64,000 nt of DNA from Bacillota bacterium. GTDB lineage: Bacteria > Bacillota > Sulfobacillia > JAJYWN01 > JAJZPE01. The notes under the pieces are model-generated. The model was not told the DNA's origin and made no database searches. It saw nothing but the letters and a program-made list of their open reading frames with translations. How positions within the stretch are numbered: position 1 is the stretch's first letter; the number at the start of each line of letters is the position of its first letter. The position numbers were made by a program, and so were the translations under genes. Of the stretch, positions 53,395-62,706 are shown piece after piece. The stretch lies in the NCBI GenBank assembly GCA_021787335.1, contig JAJYMC010000065.1:60414-124413 (forward strand), in the 5' to 3' direction.

Positions 53395-54948
53395 ATGGCA
53401 CGAGGTCAGGTCAGCTCGAGAAAACGCGGGCCCTGCGCCGTCGGCCTGGCGGCGTCGCTCGTCATCATGCTGTTGGTCGGCTACGCCCGCCCCGTTCTGG
53501 CCGGAGACTGGCCGGGGTATGGCCGCGGTCCCGATCACCTTGGGGCCGTCGACGACCGGCTCGGCTCGGTGCTCCTACAGCGGTGGGCGACGGCACCCGG
53601 GCCGCAGGCCCAGGGCGATCCGGTCGTCCTCGGCGGCACCGTCTTCGCCGGGGCCGATGACCGTGTCTTCCGCGCCCTGGACGCCAAGGACGGCCAGACC
53701 AAGTGGACCTTCACGACCGCCGGGTTGCTGCGTTCGGCGCCGGCGGTCTCGGATGACGCCGTCTATGTCGTCGACTTCAGCGGCGACGTGTACGCCCTGC
53801 GGACCACCGACGGTCTGCTCCTGTGGCAGGCGTCCATCGGCGACCGCGCCGGCTCCTCGCCCGTGCTCGGCGACGGGGTTCTCTTCGTGGCCGGCGCGCA
53901 GGGGGTCGTGCAGGCTTTCGACACGGCAAGCGGGAAGCTGATATGGCGGGTTGACGCCGGCCTCCCGATCTGGTCCACGCCGGCTTACGGCTCCGGGTTC
54001 CTCTATGTCGAGGACTATAGCGGCGGAGTCCACGCCCTCGACGGCCGCGACGGGCATCAGGTCTGGAGCTACCAGACCAGCGGTGAGCTGCGGATGTCGC
54101 CGGCTCTGTACGGGCAGAAGCTCATCGTCGCCTCGAGCGGCTATGAGGCCGGCGGGGTCGTGGCCCTGGACGCCGTCACCGGAGCCGTCCTCTGGACCCG
54201 CTCCATCAGCGGGAACAACCTGTGGAGCGCCCCCGCCGTGGCCCGCACGGCCGACGGGCGGTCGCTGGTCCTCTTGGGCAACCTCGGCTGGCTCTATGCC
54301 ATCGACGCAGACAGCGGCGAGGTCGTCTGGAACACCCGCATGACCCCGATCAAATACGGCGGCCGCACGAAGTACCCGACGATGATGACCCCGGTCGTCG
54401 GCCGGGACCACGTCTATGTCGGGGCCTATTACGCCGTCGACGCGCCCAGTTGCGTCTACACGTTCGACCTCAGTGACGGCCGGCTCCTGTGGACCTCGCC
54501 GGTGGCCGGCAAGATCGCGACACCACTGGCCTACGCCGACGGCAGCGTCTACTTTGGCAGCTACGATGGACGGGTTTACGCCTATGCCCCGATCCGGGTG
54601 TTCATCGGGGGGAAGCCGGTCGACTTCGGCGATCTGTCACCGGTGGTCCGGTCGAACCGTTCGCTGGTGCCGTTCCGCGCCCTCTTCGAGGCCATCGAGG
54701 CCACGGTCACCTGGGACCAGGCGGCCCAGCAGGTCACGGCCAAGCGCGGCGACCGGCTCATCCAGCTGACCGTCGGGTCGACCGTGGCGACGGTCGACGG
54801 ACGCCAGGTGACCCTCGAGGTCGCCCCGGCCATCATCAACGAGCGGACACTGGTCCCCCTGCGGTTCATCGCCGAGGCCCTCGGCAAGCTCGATTGGGAT
54901 CAGGCGGGCCTGCGGGTCGACGTGACCCTGCCGGACCAGACGCACTGA
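53395..54948 (+). CDS. Secreted PQQ-like beta-propeller protein with copper-amine-oxidase-N domain
   Basis: Residues about 10-32 form a signal peptide ending VLAGDW. About 35-395 is a PQQ-like beta-propeller with repeats of the type VYVVDFSGDVYALRTTDGLLLWQ, LYVEDYSGGVHALDGRDGHQVWS and VYFGSYDGRVYAYAPI. About 400-510 is a copper amine oxidase N-terminal-like domain (IGGKPVDF, RSNRSLVPFRALFEAIEATVTWD, NERTLVPLRFIAEALG), common in surface proteins of high-GC clostridia. No PQQ or copper chemistry is implied. It may bind the wall or assist folding of other proteins. ATG 53395 fits AGGAGG ten bases upstream. Confidence 0.87.
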   Translation: MARGQVSSRKRGPCAVGLAASLVIMLLVGYARPVLAGDWPGYGRGPDHLGAVDDRLGSVLLQRWATAPGPQAQGDPVVLGGTVFAGADDRVFRALDAKDGQTKWTFTTAGLLRSAPAVSDDAVYVVDFSGDVYALRTTDGLLLWQASIGDRAGSSPVLGDGVLFVAGAQGVVQAFDTASGKLIWRVDAGLPIWSTPAYGSGFLYVEDYSGGVHALDGRDGHQVWSYQTSGELRMSPALYGQKLIVASSGYEAGGVVALDAVTGAVLWTRSISGNNLWSAPAVARTADGRSLVLLGNLGWLYAIDADSGEVVWNTRMTPIKYGGRTKYPTMMTPVVGRDHVYVGAYYAVDAPSCVYTFDLSDGRLLWTSPVAGKIATPLAYADGSVYFGSYDGRVYAYAPIRVFIGGKPVDFGDLSPVVRSNRSLVPFRALFEAIEATVTWDQAAQQVTAKRGDRLIQLTVGSTVATVDGRQVTLEVAPAIINERTLVPLRFIAEALGKLDWDQAGLRVDVTLPDQTH

Positions 54949-55024
54949 CCCGATCGGCCGTCGCGCCGCCCGGCGCGACCGGCAAAGAGGTCCACCCCGG
55001 GCATAATAGCCCGGGTGATGTCGT

Positions 55025-55963
55025 TTGAAGCGGAGAATGCCGTTCCGCGTCGGTCTCTTGCTCCTGAGCATCCTGGCCATGGGGTCGCTGGCGGCGGCCG
55101 GCGCGGCCCGCCCGTCGACGGACTGGCGGCGGCGGTGGACCACGGAGCCGGTCATCTCGATCTTCCTCGATGACCAGGGGTACGCGATCAACCTCCCGAT
55201 GGAGGAGTACCTCGCCGGGGTGATCGCCGCCGAGATGGACCCGGACTGGCCGGTCGAGGCCCTCACGGCGCAGGCCATCGTCTCGCGGACCCTGACCCTG
55301 AAAGACATGGAACTGGGTGAGGGTCCGCGGAAGATCCATGGCACCGACGCGTGCACCAGCCCTGAGCACCTGCAGGCCTATGGTCCGCAGCGGGTCAACG
55401 CCAACGTCCGAGCGGCCGTCGCCGCCTCGCGGGGCCAGGTCCTGACCTACAACAGGGACCTCATCTTCGCCATGTACTCGGACTCGGCCGGAGGCCTGAC
55501 GGCGACCGGACGGGAGGCCTTCCCGGCCCTCGAGGAGCCGGCGCCGTACCTGCCCAGTGTGCCCTCGCTGGGCGACGCCCTGACCCCGCCGGGCGAGGAA
55601 GTCTGGAAGCTGGCCGTGCCCCGGTGGGAGGTGGAAGGGGTGGCCAGGGCACCTTCGGGGTCATCTCAGAACCTGACGGTGACCTACGGCGCGTCCGGCC
55701 GGGTCGTCCAGCTCAAGCTGGGGGGCAAGGCCATCAACGGAGCCGACCTCCGGATGGCCATCGGGCCCGACCGCTTCCGCTCGACCCTGATCACCTCCAT
55801 CCAGCAGGCGACCGGCTCGGTGGTCTTCACCGGACGGGGCTGGGGACACGGGTCAGGCCTTGACCAGCGCGGCGCCCAGGCCCTGGCGGCCGCCGGATGG
55901 CGGGCTCCGGCCATCGTCGGCCACTATTTCCAGGGGGTGTCCATCGAGCGCCTCTGGAAATGA
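55025..55963 (+). CDS. SpoIID-type protein
   Basis: The 312-residue protein has an N-terminal membrane segment (about residues 6-26) and then a full SpoIID domain: YAINLPMEEYLAGVIAAEMDPDWPVEALTAQAIVSRTLTLKDM, FAMYSDSAGGLTA and the C-terminal GRGWGHGSGLDQRGAQALAAAGW. SpoIID enzymes act on peptidoglycan during engulfment. This copy is nearer to SpoIID in length than the one at 30100. The start is TTG 55025 (GGGTGATG upstream); an ATG at 55037 is possible. Confidence 0.88.
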   Translation: MKRRMPFRVGLLLLSILAMGSLAAAGAARPSTDWRRRWTTEPVISIFLDDQGYAINLPMEEYLAGVIAAEMDPDWPVEALTAQAIVSRTLTLKDMELGEGPRKIHGTDACTSPEHLQAYGPQRVNANVRAAVAASRGQVLTYNRDLIFAMYSDSAGGLTATGREAFPALEEPAPYLPSVPSLGDALTPPGEEVWKLAVPRWEVEGVARAPSGSSQNLTVTYGASGRVVQLKLGGKAINGADLRMAIGPDRFRSTLITSIQQATGSVVFTGRGWGHGSGLDQRGAQALAAAGWRAPAIVGHYFQGVSIERLWK

Positions 55964-56137
55964 GCCCAACGGGCAGGAGTATGTGCCCGCGCGGACGAAT
56001 AGGAGCATGAAGCGGGGCGTTGCCCCGCCTGAACCGCACGAAACCGCGACGGTCTAAGCATCGTAAATAGAGCAGGCGGCCGGATGCTATCCCGCCGACC
56101 CCGGCCGGTCACGGACTCCTGAGAGGAGGCCTCCGCT

Positions 56138-58888
56138 TTGCGCAATTCCTGGTTCCTGCGGGTCTTCTTTATTTTGTTGGCCCTGGCCCTGGTGGCTTTC
56201 TGGATCTTCTCCGAGTTCTACACGGACTACCTCTGGTTCGGCTCACTGGGCTACGCCAAGGTCTTCACCTCCATCCTGTGGACCAAGATCTGGCTGGGCC
56301 TGCTCGTGGGGGCCGTGGTCGCCGTGTTCGTCTGGGCCAACCTCTGGTGGGCCAAGGGGCGGCTGTGGCAGTTCCATGGGGAACTGCTCGAGGCGACCAT
56401 CGGGCGGACGGTCACCCCCCGCTGGATCAAGTTCATCCTGAGCGCGGCCGCCGGCGCCGTGGGCGTCGTCGCGGGCCTGAACTTCGCCGGCTACTGGGAG
56501 ACGTTCCTCCAGTTCCGCAGCCGCACTCCCTTCGGCATAGCCGACCCGATCTTCCACCGCGACGTGGCCTTCTACGCCTTCCAGATCCCGTTCTATGAGG
56601 CTCTCTATGGGACGGCCATGGCGGCCATCGTCATCGCCCTGGCCGGCGCGGCCGTCGTCTACGTCTTCAACCGGCAGGTGGTCTTGACCGGGTCGATTCC
56701 CGAGCTCATGCCCCAGGCCCGCCTGCACCTGTCGCTGCTCCTGGCCGCGGCCTTCCTGGTCAAGGCCGGCGGCTACCTGCTGCGCATGTTCAGCCTGGTC
56801 TACTCGGCCCGCGGGGTCGTCTATGGGGCGAGCTACGCCGACGTCCACGCGGAACTGCCGGGCTTGCGGGTGCTGACCGTGCTCATCGTCGCCCTGGCCG
56901 TGACGACCATCGTCGCCGCCTTCCTGCGGCGGACCAACCTTGTGGTCATCGGCTTCGGCGTCCTCCTGGCCGCCTCACTGGTCGCCGGGACGGTCTACCC
57001 GTTCTTCGTCCAGCAGTTCGAGGTCACCCCGAACGAGTTCACCAAGGAAAAGCCTTACATCGAGTACACCATCGCCTTCACCCGCCAGGGCTTCGGCCTC
57101 GACAAGGTGCAGGAGCAGGAATTCCCGGCGATGGATGGCCTGACCCCGCAGAGTCTGGCGGCCAACCAGGGGACCATCGAGAACATCCGCATCTGGGACC
57201 GGCCGCAGCTGCAGAACACCTACACTCAGCTCCAGGCCATCCGTCCCTACTACAAGTTCAACGATGTCGACGTCGACCGCTACACGGTCAACGGGCGCTA
57301 TCGCCAGGTCACCGTGTCCGCCCGAGAACTTGATAAGAGCGCCCTGGCGAACATGAAGTCGGACACCTGGGTCAACCGGCACCTGAACTACACCCATGGC
57401 TACGGCGTCGTCTTCGCGCCGACCACCGAGGTCACCCCGGAGGGCCTGCCCCTTCTGATGATCAAGGACATCCCCCCGAAGTCGTCGGTCAACGTCGCCG
57501 TCACTCGGCCGGAGATCTATTTCGGCGAGTTGACCAACGACTACGTCCTCGTTGACACCAAGCAGAACGAGTTCGACTACCCCATGGGCGATGACAACGC
57601 CTATGCGAAGTATCAGGGGACCGGCGGGGTCGTTCTCTCGTCGCCACTGGTCAAGTTGGCCTTCGCCCTGCGGCTGGAGTCATACCAGATGCTCCTCTCC
57701 GACGTCGTCCAGCGCGGTAGCCGCGTCCTGCTCTATCGGAACATCAAGCCGTCGGCGGAGGCCCCCCTGACGCGGCAGGCCAAGATCGCCCCGTTCCTGT
57801 CCTACGACGATAACCCATACGTCGTCATCGGCGATGACGGGCGGCTCTTCTGGATCATCGACGCCTACACGACCACGAACCGCTACCCCTATTCGGAGTC
57901 CACGGCCGGCGGGGTCAACTACATCCGCAACTCGGTCAAGGTTGTCGTCGACGCCTACAACGGAGATACTTCGTACTACGTGGTCGACCCGAGCGACCCC
58001 ATCGTTGCGACGTATCAGAAGATGTTCCCGACGCTCTTCCAGGACATCAGCCAGATGCGGCCGGACCTCAGGCGGCACATCCGCTATCCCCTCGACCTCT
58101 TCAAGGTCCAGGCCGAGCGGTACCAGATCTACCACATGCTCGACCCGATGGTCTGGTACAACAAAGAAGACAAGTGGCAGGGCGTCGGCCTGACGACCGA
58201 CGGGACGCCGACGGGGCAGATGACCGGGCAACAGGCGGTCAGCGACCCCGAGTACATCATCATGCGGCTCCCCGGGCAGACGAGCGAGGAGTTCGTCCTG
58301 ATCATGCCCTACACCCCGACCACCAAGCAGAACATGATCGCCTGGATCGCCGCCCGTTCGGACGGGGAGCACTACGGGCAACTCCTGGTGTTCAAGTTCC
58401 CGAAGCAGACCCTGCTCTACGGACCCGAGCAGATCAAGGCTCGGATCAACCAGGACCCGGAGATCGTCCGCCAGCTGACCCTGTGGACCAGCGCCAACCA
58501 GGGTGACCTGATGGTCATCCCGATCGGCAACTCCATCGTCTACGTCCGCCCGCTGTACCTGGAATCGGCCACGAACAAGCTCCCCGAGCTGAAGCGGGTC
58601 ATCGTCTCCTACGGAGACCGGGTGGTCATGGAGCCGTCCTTGGGTGAGGCCTTCGCCCGCATCTTCGGAACGCCCGTGTCGCCGGGGACCACGCCTGGAC
58701 CCACCACCGGCACCGGCGGGACCCCGACCGGGCAGCCGTCGGCCGCCGTCCAGTCCCTCATCACTCAGGCCAACGACCTGTACCGCCAGGCCCAGGAGGC
58801 CATCACCGCCGGCGATTGGGCCGCCTATGGGAAGGCCGTTCAGGACCTCGGCGATGTGCTCCGGCGGTTGCAGGACGCCACGAGGTAA
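56138..58888 (+). CDS. UPF0182 family membrane protein
   Basis: The 916-residue protein has seven predicted N-terminal membrane segments (residues about 5-290, with FSEFYTDYLWFGSLGYAKVF, a hallmark of UPF0182). A large extracytoplasmic domain rich in Tyr, Asp and Asn follows (NIRIWDRPQLQNTYTQLQAIRPYYKFNDVDVDRY). The C-terminus has a Thr/Gly/Pro linker and a short helical tail. UPF0182 is found in Bacillota, Actinomycetota and Cyanobacteria; function unknown. TTG start behind GAGAGGAGG. Confidence 0.9.
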   Translation: MRNSWFLRVFFILLALALVAFWIFSEFYTDYLWFGSLGYAKVFTSILWTKIWLGLLVGAVVAVFVWANLWWAKGRLWQFHGELLEATIGRTVTPRWIKFILSAAAGAVGVVAGLNFAGYWETFLQFRSRTPFGIADPIFHRDVAFYAFQIPFYEALYGTAMAAIVIALAGAAVVYVFNRQVVLTGSIPELMPQARLHLSLLLAAAFLVKAGGYLLRMFSLVYSARGVVYGASYADVHAELPGLRVLTVLIVALAVTTIVAAFLRRTNLVVIGFGVLLAASLVAGTVYPFFVQQFEVTPNEFTKEKPYIEYTIAFTRQGFGLDKVQEQEFPAMDGLTPQSLAANQGTIENIRIWDRPQLQNTYTQLQAIRPYYKFNDVDVDRYTVNGRYRQVTVSARELDKSALANMKSDTWVNRHLNYTHGYGVVFAPTTEVTPEGLPLLMIKDIPPKSSVNVAVTRPEIYFGELTNDYVLVDTKQNEFDYPMGDDNAYAKYQGTGGVVLSSPLVKLAFALRLESYQMLLSDVVQRGSRVLLYRNIKPSAEAPLTRQAKIAPFLSYDDNPYVVIGDDGRLFWIIDAYTTTNRYPYSESTAGGVNYIRNSVKVVVDAYNGDTSYYVVDPSDPIVATYQKMFPTLFQDISQMRPDLRRHIRYPLDLFKVQAERYQIYHMLDPMVWYNKEDKWQGVGLTTDGTPTGQMTGQQAVSDPEYIIMRLPGQTSEEFVLIMPYTPTTKQNMIAWIAARSDGEHYGQLLVFKFPKQTLLYGPEQIKARINQDPEIVRQLTLWTSANQGDLMVIPIGNSIVYVRPLYLESATNKLPELKRVIVSYGDRVVMEPSLGEAFARIFGTPVSPGTTPGPTTGTGGTPTGQPSAAVQSLITQANDLYRQAQEAITAGDWAAYGKAVQDLGDVLRRLQDATR

Positions 58889-58968
58889 GTAATGACTCGG
58901 CGGCGCCACCCCCAGAAAAGGGGCGGCGACCGCCGAGAATACTAGGATAGAGCAGGGGGTCTATTGGG

Positions 58969-60261
58969 TTGACGGTGACCACCATCAGCGATCTGTCGGG
59001 CCACGTCGGGCAAGAGGTCGAACTCCACGGTTGGGTCTACAACCGCCGGTCGAGCGGAAAGATCCAGTTCCTCATCATCCGCGACGGGACAGGCATCGCC
59101 CAGACCGTGGTGTCCGAGAAGGAAGTGGGCCCGGCGGCCTTCGCCGCCTGTGACGAGCTGACGCAAGAGTCGTCGCTGGTCATTCGCGGCCTCGTCCGGG
59201 AGGACAAGCGAGCCCCGGGCGGCTACGAACTCACCGTGACCGGGCTCGAGGTCGTCCGCGTGGCCGAGGACTACCCGATCACCCATAAGGAGCACGGCGT
59301 CGAGTTCCTGATGGACAAGCGTCACCTGTGGATCCGGACGCCTCGGCAGGTGGCCATCCTGCGCATCCGCGCCGAGGTCATCCGGGCGATGGAGGACTAC
59401 CTGCACGAGCAGGGGTTCACCCGGGTCGACGCGCCCATCCTGACCCCCAGCGCCTGCGAGGGGACGACGACCCTCTTCGAGACGACCTATTTCGAGACCA
59501 AGGCCTACCTGAGCCAGAGCGGCCAACTCTACAACGAGGCCACGGCCGCCGCCCTGGGCAAGGTCTACTGCTACGGCCCGACTTTCCGGGCCGAGAAGTC
59601 CAAGACCCGCCGCCATCTCATCGAATTCTGGATGCTCGAACCCGAGGCGGCCTTCTTCACCTATGAGGATAACATCCGCCTGCAGGAAGGCATGGTCAGC
59701 TACGTCGTCGCCCGGGTCCTCGAGCGGAACCGCAAGGAGCTCGAGGTCATCGGCCGCGACGTCACCCCGCTGACCAAGGTCACCGCCCCCTTCCCGCGGA
59801 TAACCTACGACGAAGCCCTGGAACGGCTCCGCGCCGCCGGCCGGGACATCCCCTGGGGCGAGGACTTCGGCGCCCCCGATGAGACCATCATCTCGGAGCA
59901 GTTCGACCGGCCCGTATTTGTCACGCACTTCCCGGCCAAGATCAAGGCTTTCTACATGCAGCCTGACCCGGCCCGCCAGGAGGTCGTCCTGGCGGCCGAC
60001 CTGTTGGCCTCCGAAGGTTACGGAGAGATCATCGGGGGTTCTCAGCGCATCGACGACCTCGACCTCCTCGAGCGCCGGCTGCGCGAGGAGAGGCTGCCGG
60101 CCGAGGCCTATCAATGGTACCTCGACCTGCGACGGTATGGCAGCGTGCCGCATTCCGGCTTCGGGATCGGGATCGAACGGACCGTGGCCTGGATCTGCGG
60201 CTTGGAGCATGTCCGGGAGACCATCCCGTTCGCTCGTTTGTTGAACCGGCTCACTCCGTGA
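58969..60261 (+). CDS. asnS: Asparaginyl-tRNA synthetase
   Basis: A class IIb synthetase with an N-terminal OB anticodon domain ([26 protein letters not shown]) and a catalytic domain. It carries [29 protein letters not shown] (motif 2 region) and [14 protein letters not shown] (motif 3). The Glu-Gly-Thr-Thr in the active site and the sequence [24 protein letters not shown] point to AsnRS rather than AspRS. Length (430) is normal. TTG start behind AGCAGGGGG. No T-box leader was seen, unlike proS. Confidence 0.95.
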   Translation: MTVTTISDLSGHVGQEVELHGWVYNRRSSGKIQFLIIRDGTGIAQTVVSEKEVGPAAFAACDELTQESSLVIRGLVREDKRAPGGYELTVTGLEVVRVAEDYPITHKEHGVEFLMDKRHLWIRTPRQVAILRIRAEVIRAMEDYLHEQGFTRVDAPILTPSACEGTTTLFETTYFETKAYLSQSGQLYNEATAAALGKVYCYGPTFRAEKSKTRRHLIEFWMLEPEAAFFTYEDNIRLQEGMVSYVVARVLERNRKELEVIGRDVTPLTKVTAPFPRITYDEALERLRAAGRDIPWGEDFGAPDETIISEQFDRPVFVTHFPAKIKAFYMQPDPARQEVVLAADLLASEGYGEIIGGSQRIDDLDLLERRLREERLPAEAYQWYLDLRRYGSVPHSGFGIGIERTVAWICGLEHVRETIPFARLLNRLTP

Positions 60262-60331
60262 GTCTGATGTCTTAGTACGAAGGACTTCCGCCCCGCGCGT
60301 CGAATGGTGCCAATGGATCGGGAGGGAAGGA

Positions 60332-61327
60332 ATGGCCGTGGATGAGGCCGGTAACAAGCGACCGCAGGGGTCGGAAGGGCCGTCGAGCCTGAGCGCGATC
60401 GGCGAGTTGCTTCGCCGGACGCGTGAGGCTAAAGGGCTGGCTCTGGCCCAGGCCCAGATGGACACGAAGATAAGGACGAAGTACCTGGAGGCCCTGGAGA
60501 ACGGCAACGACGCCGGGACTCCGGGAGAGGCCTATTTCAAGGGTTTCCTCCGTTTCTACGGCAACTATCTCGGACTCGACGGGACGGCCCTGGTCGCCCG
60601 GTACAAGGAGCTCAAGGCGGCCCAGGGCGCTTTGCCGGTCAACGCGGCCGACACGGCCGTCGCGGAGCCGGCCAAGCCGCCGGTGCCGGAACGCCCTGTG
60701 CCTGCGCCGGCGGGAAGCCTGAGCCGGCGGGAGAGCCGGCAGACCATTCGTCGGAGCGGGCCCCGCCGTTTCCCGTACGCGCTGGCAGCGGCCGTCCTCG
60801 TGGTGGTGGTCGGGCTCCTCGGTTGGGCGTACGCGCGGGGCCACCGCGCGCCGGCCAGCCCTGGCGGGCAGGCCGGACAGACGGCCGGCGGCGGAGAGAC
60901 CGGCGGCGGGACGGGCGGCCCTTCAGGCCAGACGGGTCAGACCGGCGGGGGTGGCTCGACGTCCGGGACGACCGAGACAGGTACCTCCGGCACCACCGGT
61001 GGCCAAGCGGCGCCGGACTTCTCGAAGCTGGTCGTCCAGAGCACCGTGGTCGACAAGGAGACGACGAGCTACATCCTCAACGTCAGTGACCTGACCATCG
61101 ACGTGGACACCGCTGAAAGATGTTGGGTCAGGGCTGAGGCCGACGGCAAGCTCGTCTTCGAGGAGATCATCGAAGCCGGGCACCAGATGCGGTGGACGGC
61201 CAAGAGCAAGTTCGTGATCCGCTTCGGCAACCCGGGAGGCGTCAAGCTCAAGGTCAACGGGGCTTCGGTGGACACCGGCCCGGTGGAGCAGTCGCCCCGG
61301 ACGTATGAGTTCAAGGTCAAGGGATAG
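60332..61327 (+). CDS. RodZ-like protein (HTH plus DUF4115)
   Basis: Residues about 20-95 are an HTH_25 domain (IGELLRRTREAKGLALAQAQMDTKIRTKYLEALEN). Residues about 147-168 form one membrane segment (FPYALAAAVLVVVVGLLGWAYA), followed by a Gly/Thr/Ser-rich linker and a C-terminal DUF4115 beta domain (SYILNVSDLTIDVDTAERCWVRAEADGKLVFEEII). This is the RodZ/YmfM build; RodZ links MreB to the elongation machinery. ATG behind GGAGGGAAGG. A strong terminator follows. Confidence 0.9.
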   Translation: MAVDEAGNKRPQGSEGPSSLSAIGELLRRTREAKGLALAQAQMDTKIRTKYLEALENGNDAGTPGEAYFKGFLRFYGNYLGLDGTALVARYKELKAAQGALPVNAADTAVAEPAKPPVPERPVPAPAGSLSRRESRQTIRRSGPRRFPYALAAAVLVVVVGLLGWAYARGHRAPASPGGQAGQTAGGGETGGGTGGPSGQTGQTGGGGSTSGTTETGTSGTTGGQAAPDFSKLVVQSTVVDKETTSYILNVSDLTIDVDTAERCWVRAEADGKLVFEEIIEAGHQMRWTAKSKFVIRFGNPGGVKLKVNGASVDTGPVEQSPRTYEFKVKG

Positions 61328-61352
61328 CGCTGGAAAGCGTGTCTGGTGAATG

Positions 61353-61384
61353 GAGCCCGCCTGAATGGCGGGCTCTTGTTGTTT
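61353..61384 (+). terminator. Rho-independent terminator after the rodZ-like gene
   Basis: GAGCCCGCC (61353-61361) pairs with GGCGGGCTC (61367-61375) around TGAAT, followed by TTGTTGTTT. Confidence 0.9.
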
Positions 61385-61480
61385 CCTTCAGCCGGTGCGG
61401 CCGGCGGCCTTTAAGCGGCACCGACTAAAGGCGGCGGGCCGACATAGAATCTTGCAAGACCCTCGACAGGGGGGCAAGCC

Positions 61481-62689
61481 ATGGCCATCTCAAGCCGGTC
61501 GCGGGCGACGCGCGGCCGCGGCCACCGATCACCGGCGGCCGTCCTGTTGACCCTGAGCATCCTCCTGGGCGTCTGGACCGGCCCGGTGTGGGGTGCGGCC
61601 GCCGATGCGTCCGGCGGGAAGTTGAGGATGAGCGCGGACTCGGCCGTGCTCATCGACTGGAACACGGGACGCATCCTCTACGCCAAAGCGGCCACCAAAC
61701 CACGGCCGATGGCCAGCACGACCAAGATCATGACCGGGCTCCTGGTGTTGGAGAAGGGCAACCTCTCGGACGTGGTCACCGTATCCAGGCGGGCCGCCGC
61801 GACGCCTGGTTCCTCGATGCACATCAGGACCGGTGAGCGGCTGACCCTTGAACGGCTCCTCTACGGGGTCCTGATGCGCTCGGGCAACGACGCCTCGGTG
61901 GCCGTCGCCGAGCACATCGCCGGCACTGAGGCGGCCTTCGTGGCCATGATGAACGCCAAGGCCAGAGCCCTGGGCGCTTACAACACCCAATTCCGCAACC
62001 CCCACGGCCTGACCGCCCCGGGACACTATTCGACCGCCTTTGACCTGGCCCTGATGGCCCGGGCGGCCCTGGCCAACCCGGCCTTCGCGGACATCGTGGC
62101 GACGCGGGAGAAGCTCTTCGTCACCGCGGAGGAGGAGCGCCAGGTCACCCTGAGGAACACCAATCGCCTGCTGTGGAGCTTCGAAGGGGCGGACGGGGTG
62201 AAGACCGGCACGACTTCCGCGGCCGGCAAGTGTCTGGTCGCCTCGGCCACCCGCGGGGACGAGAAGCTCATCGCCGTCGTCCTCCACAGCTCGGACCGAT
62301 ACGGCGACGCGGCCAAGCTCTTGAGCTACGGGTTCGACCACTATCGGGTCGTCCGCCTGGCCGGGGCCGGTGAGGTCGTGCGGACGCTGCGGGTCAGCGG
62401 CGGGATAGCGCTACGGGCGGCGATCGTCGCCGTCGATCAGTACGCCGCCGCCCTGAGCGAGGAGGAGATGGCCCGGTCCCGCGTGGAGTGGGACCTGCCG
62501 GCGACGCTCCGCGCGCCGCTCGACGCGGGTGAGCTGGTCGGGGAGGTCCGCGTCTATGTCGACGGGGAGATCCGCGAGACCTACCCGCTGGTCACCCGGG
62601 ATGAGAACCCGCGCCGGACGCTGTGGCTAGTCTTCCTTCGCGGCTTCCTGCCTCTGGTGAGGTGGCTGGCCGGGGTCGGCATCGGTTAG
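61481..62689 (+). CDS. dacF: D-alanyl-D-alanine carboxypeptidase (DacF-like)
   Basis: A penicillin-binding protein of the low-molecular-mass S11 family that trims pentapeptides in peptidoglycan. The signal peptide is residues about 18-40. The active site has STTK (Ser79, Lys82), SGN (about residue 132) and KTGTT (about 245). A C-terminal beta-rich domain and a hydrophobic anchor (VFLRGFLPLVRWLAGVGIG) complete the protein, 402 residues. In Bacillus dacF is a forespore gene near spoIIA; no spoIIA is in this window. ATG behind AGGGGGGC. Confidence 0.93.
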   Translation: MAISSRSRATRGRGHRSPAAVLLTLSILLGVWTGPVWGAAADASGGKLRMSADSAVLIDWNTGRILYAKAATKPRPMASTTKIMTGLLVLEKGNLSDVVTVSRRAAATPGSSMHIRTGERLTLERLLYGVLMRSGNDASVAVAEHIAGTEAAFVAMMNAKARALGAYNTQFRNPHGLTAPGHYSTAFDLALMARAALANPAFADIVATREKLFVTAEEERQVTLRNTNRLLWSFEGADGVKTGTTSAAGKCLVASATRGDEKLIAVVLHSSDRYGDAAKLLSYGFDHYRVVRLAGAGEVVRTLRVSGGIALRAAIVAVDQYAAALSEEEMARSRVEWDLPATLRAPLDAGELVGEVRVYVDGEIRETYPLVTRDENPRRTLWLVFLRGFLPLVRWLAGVGIG

Positions 62690-62706
62690 GCGACGGCAGG
62701 GTTTCG

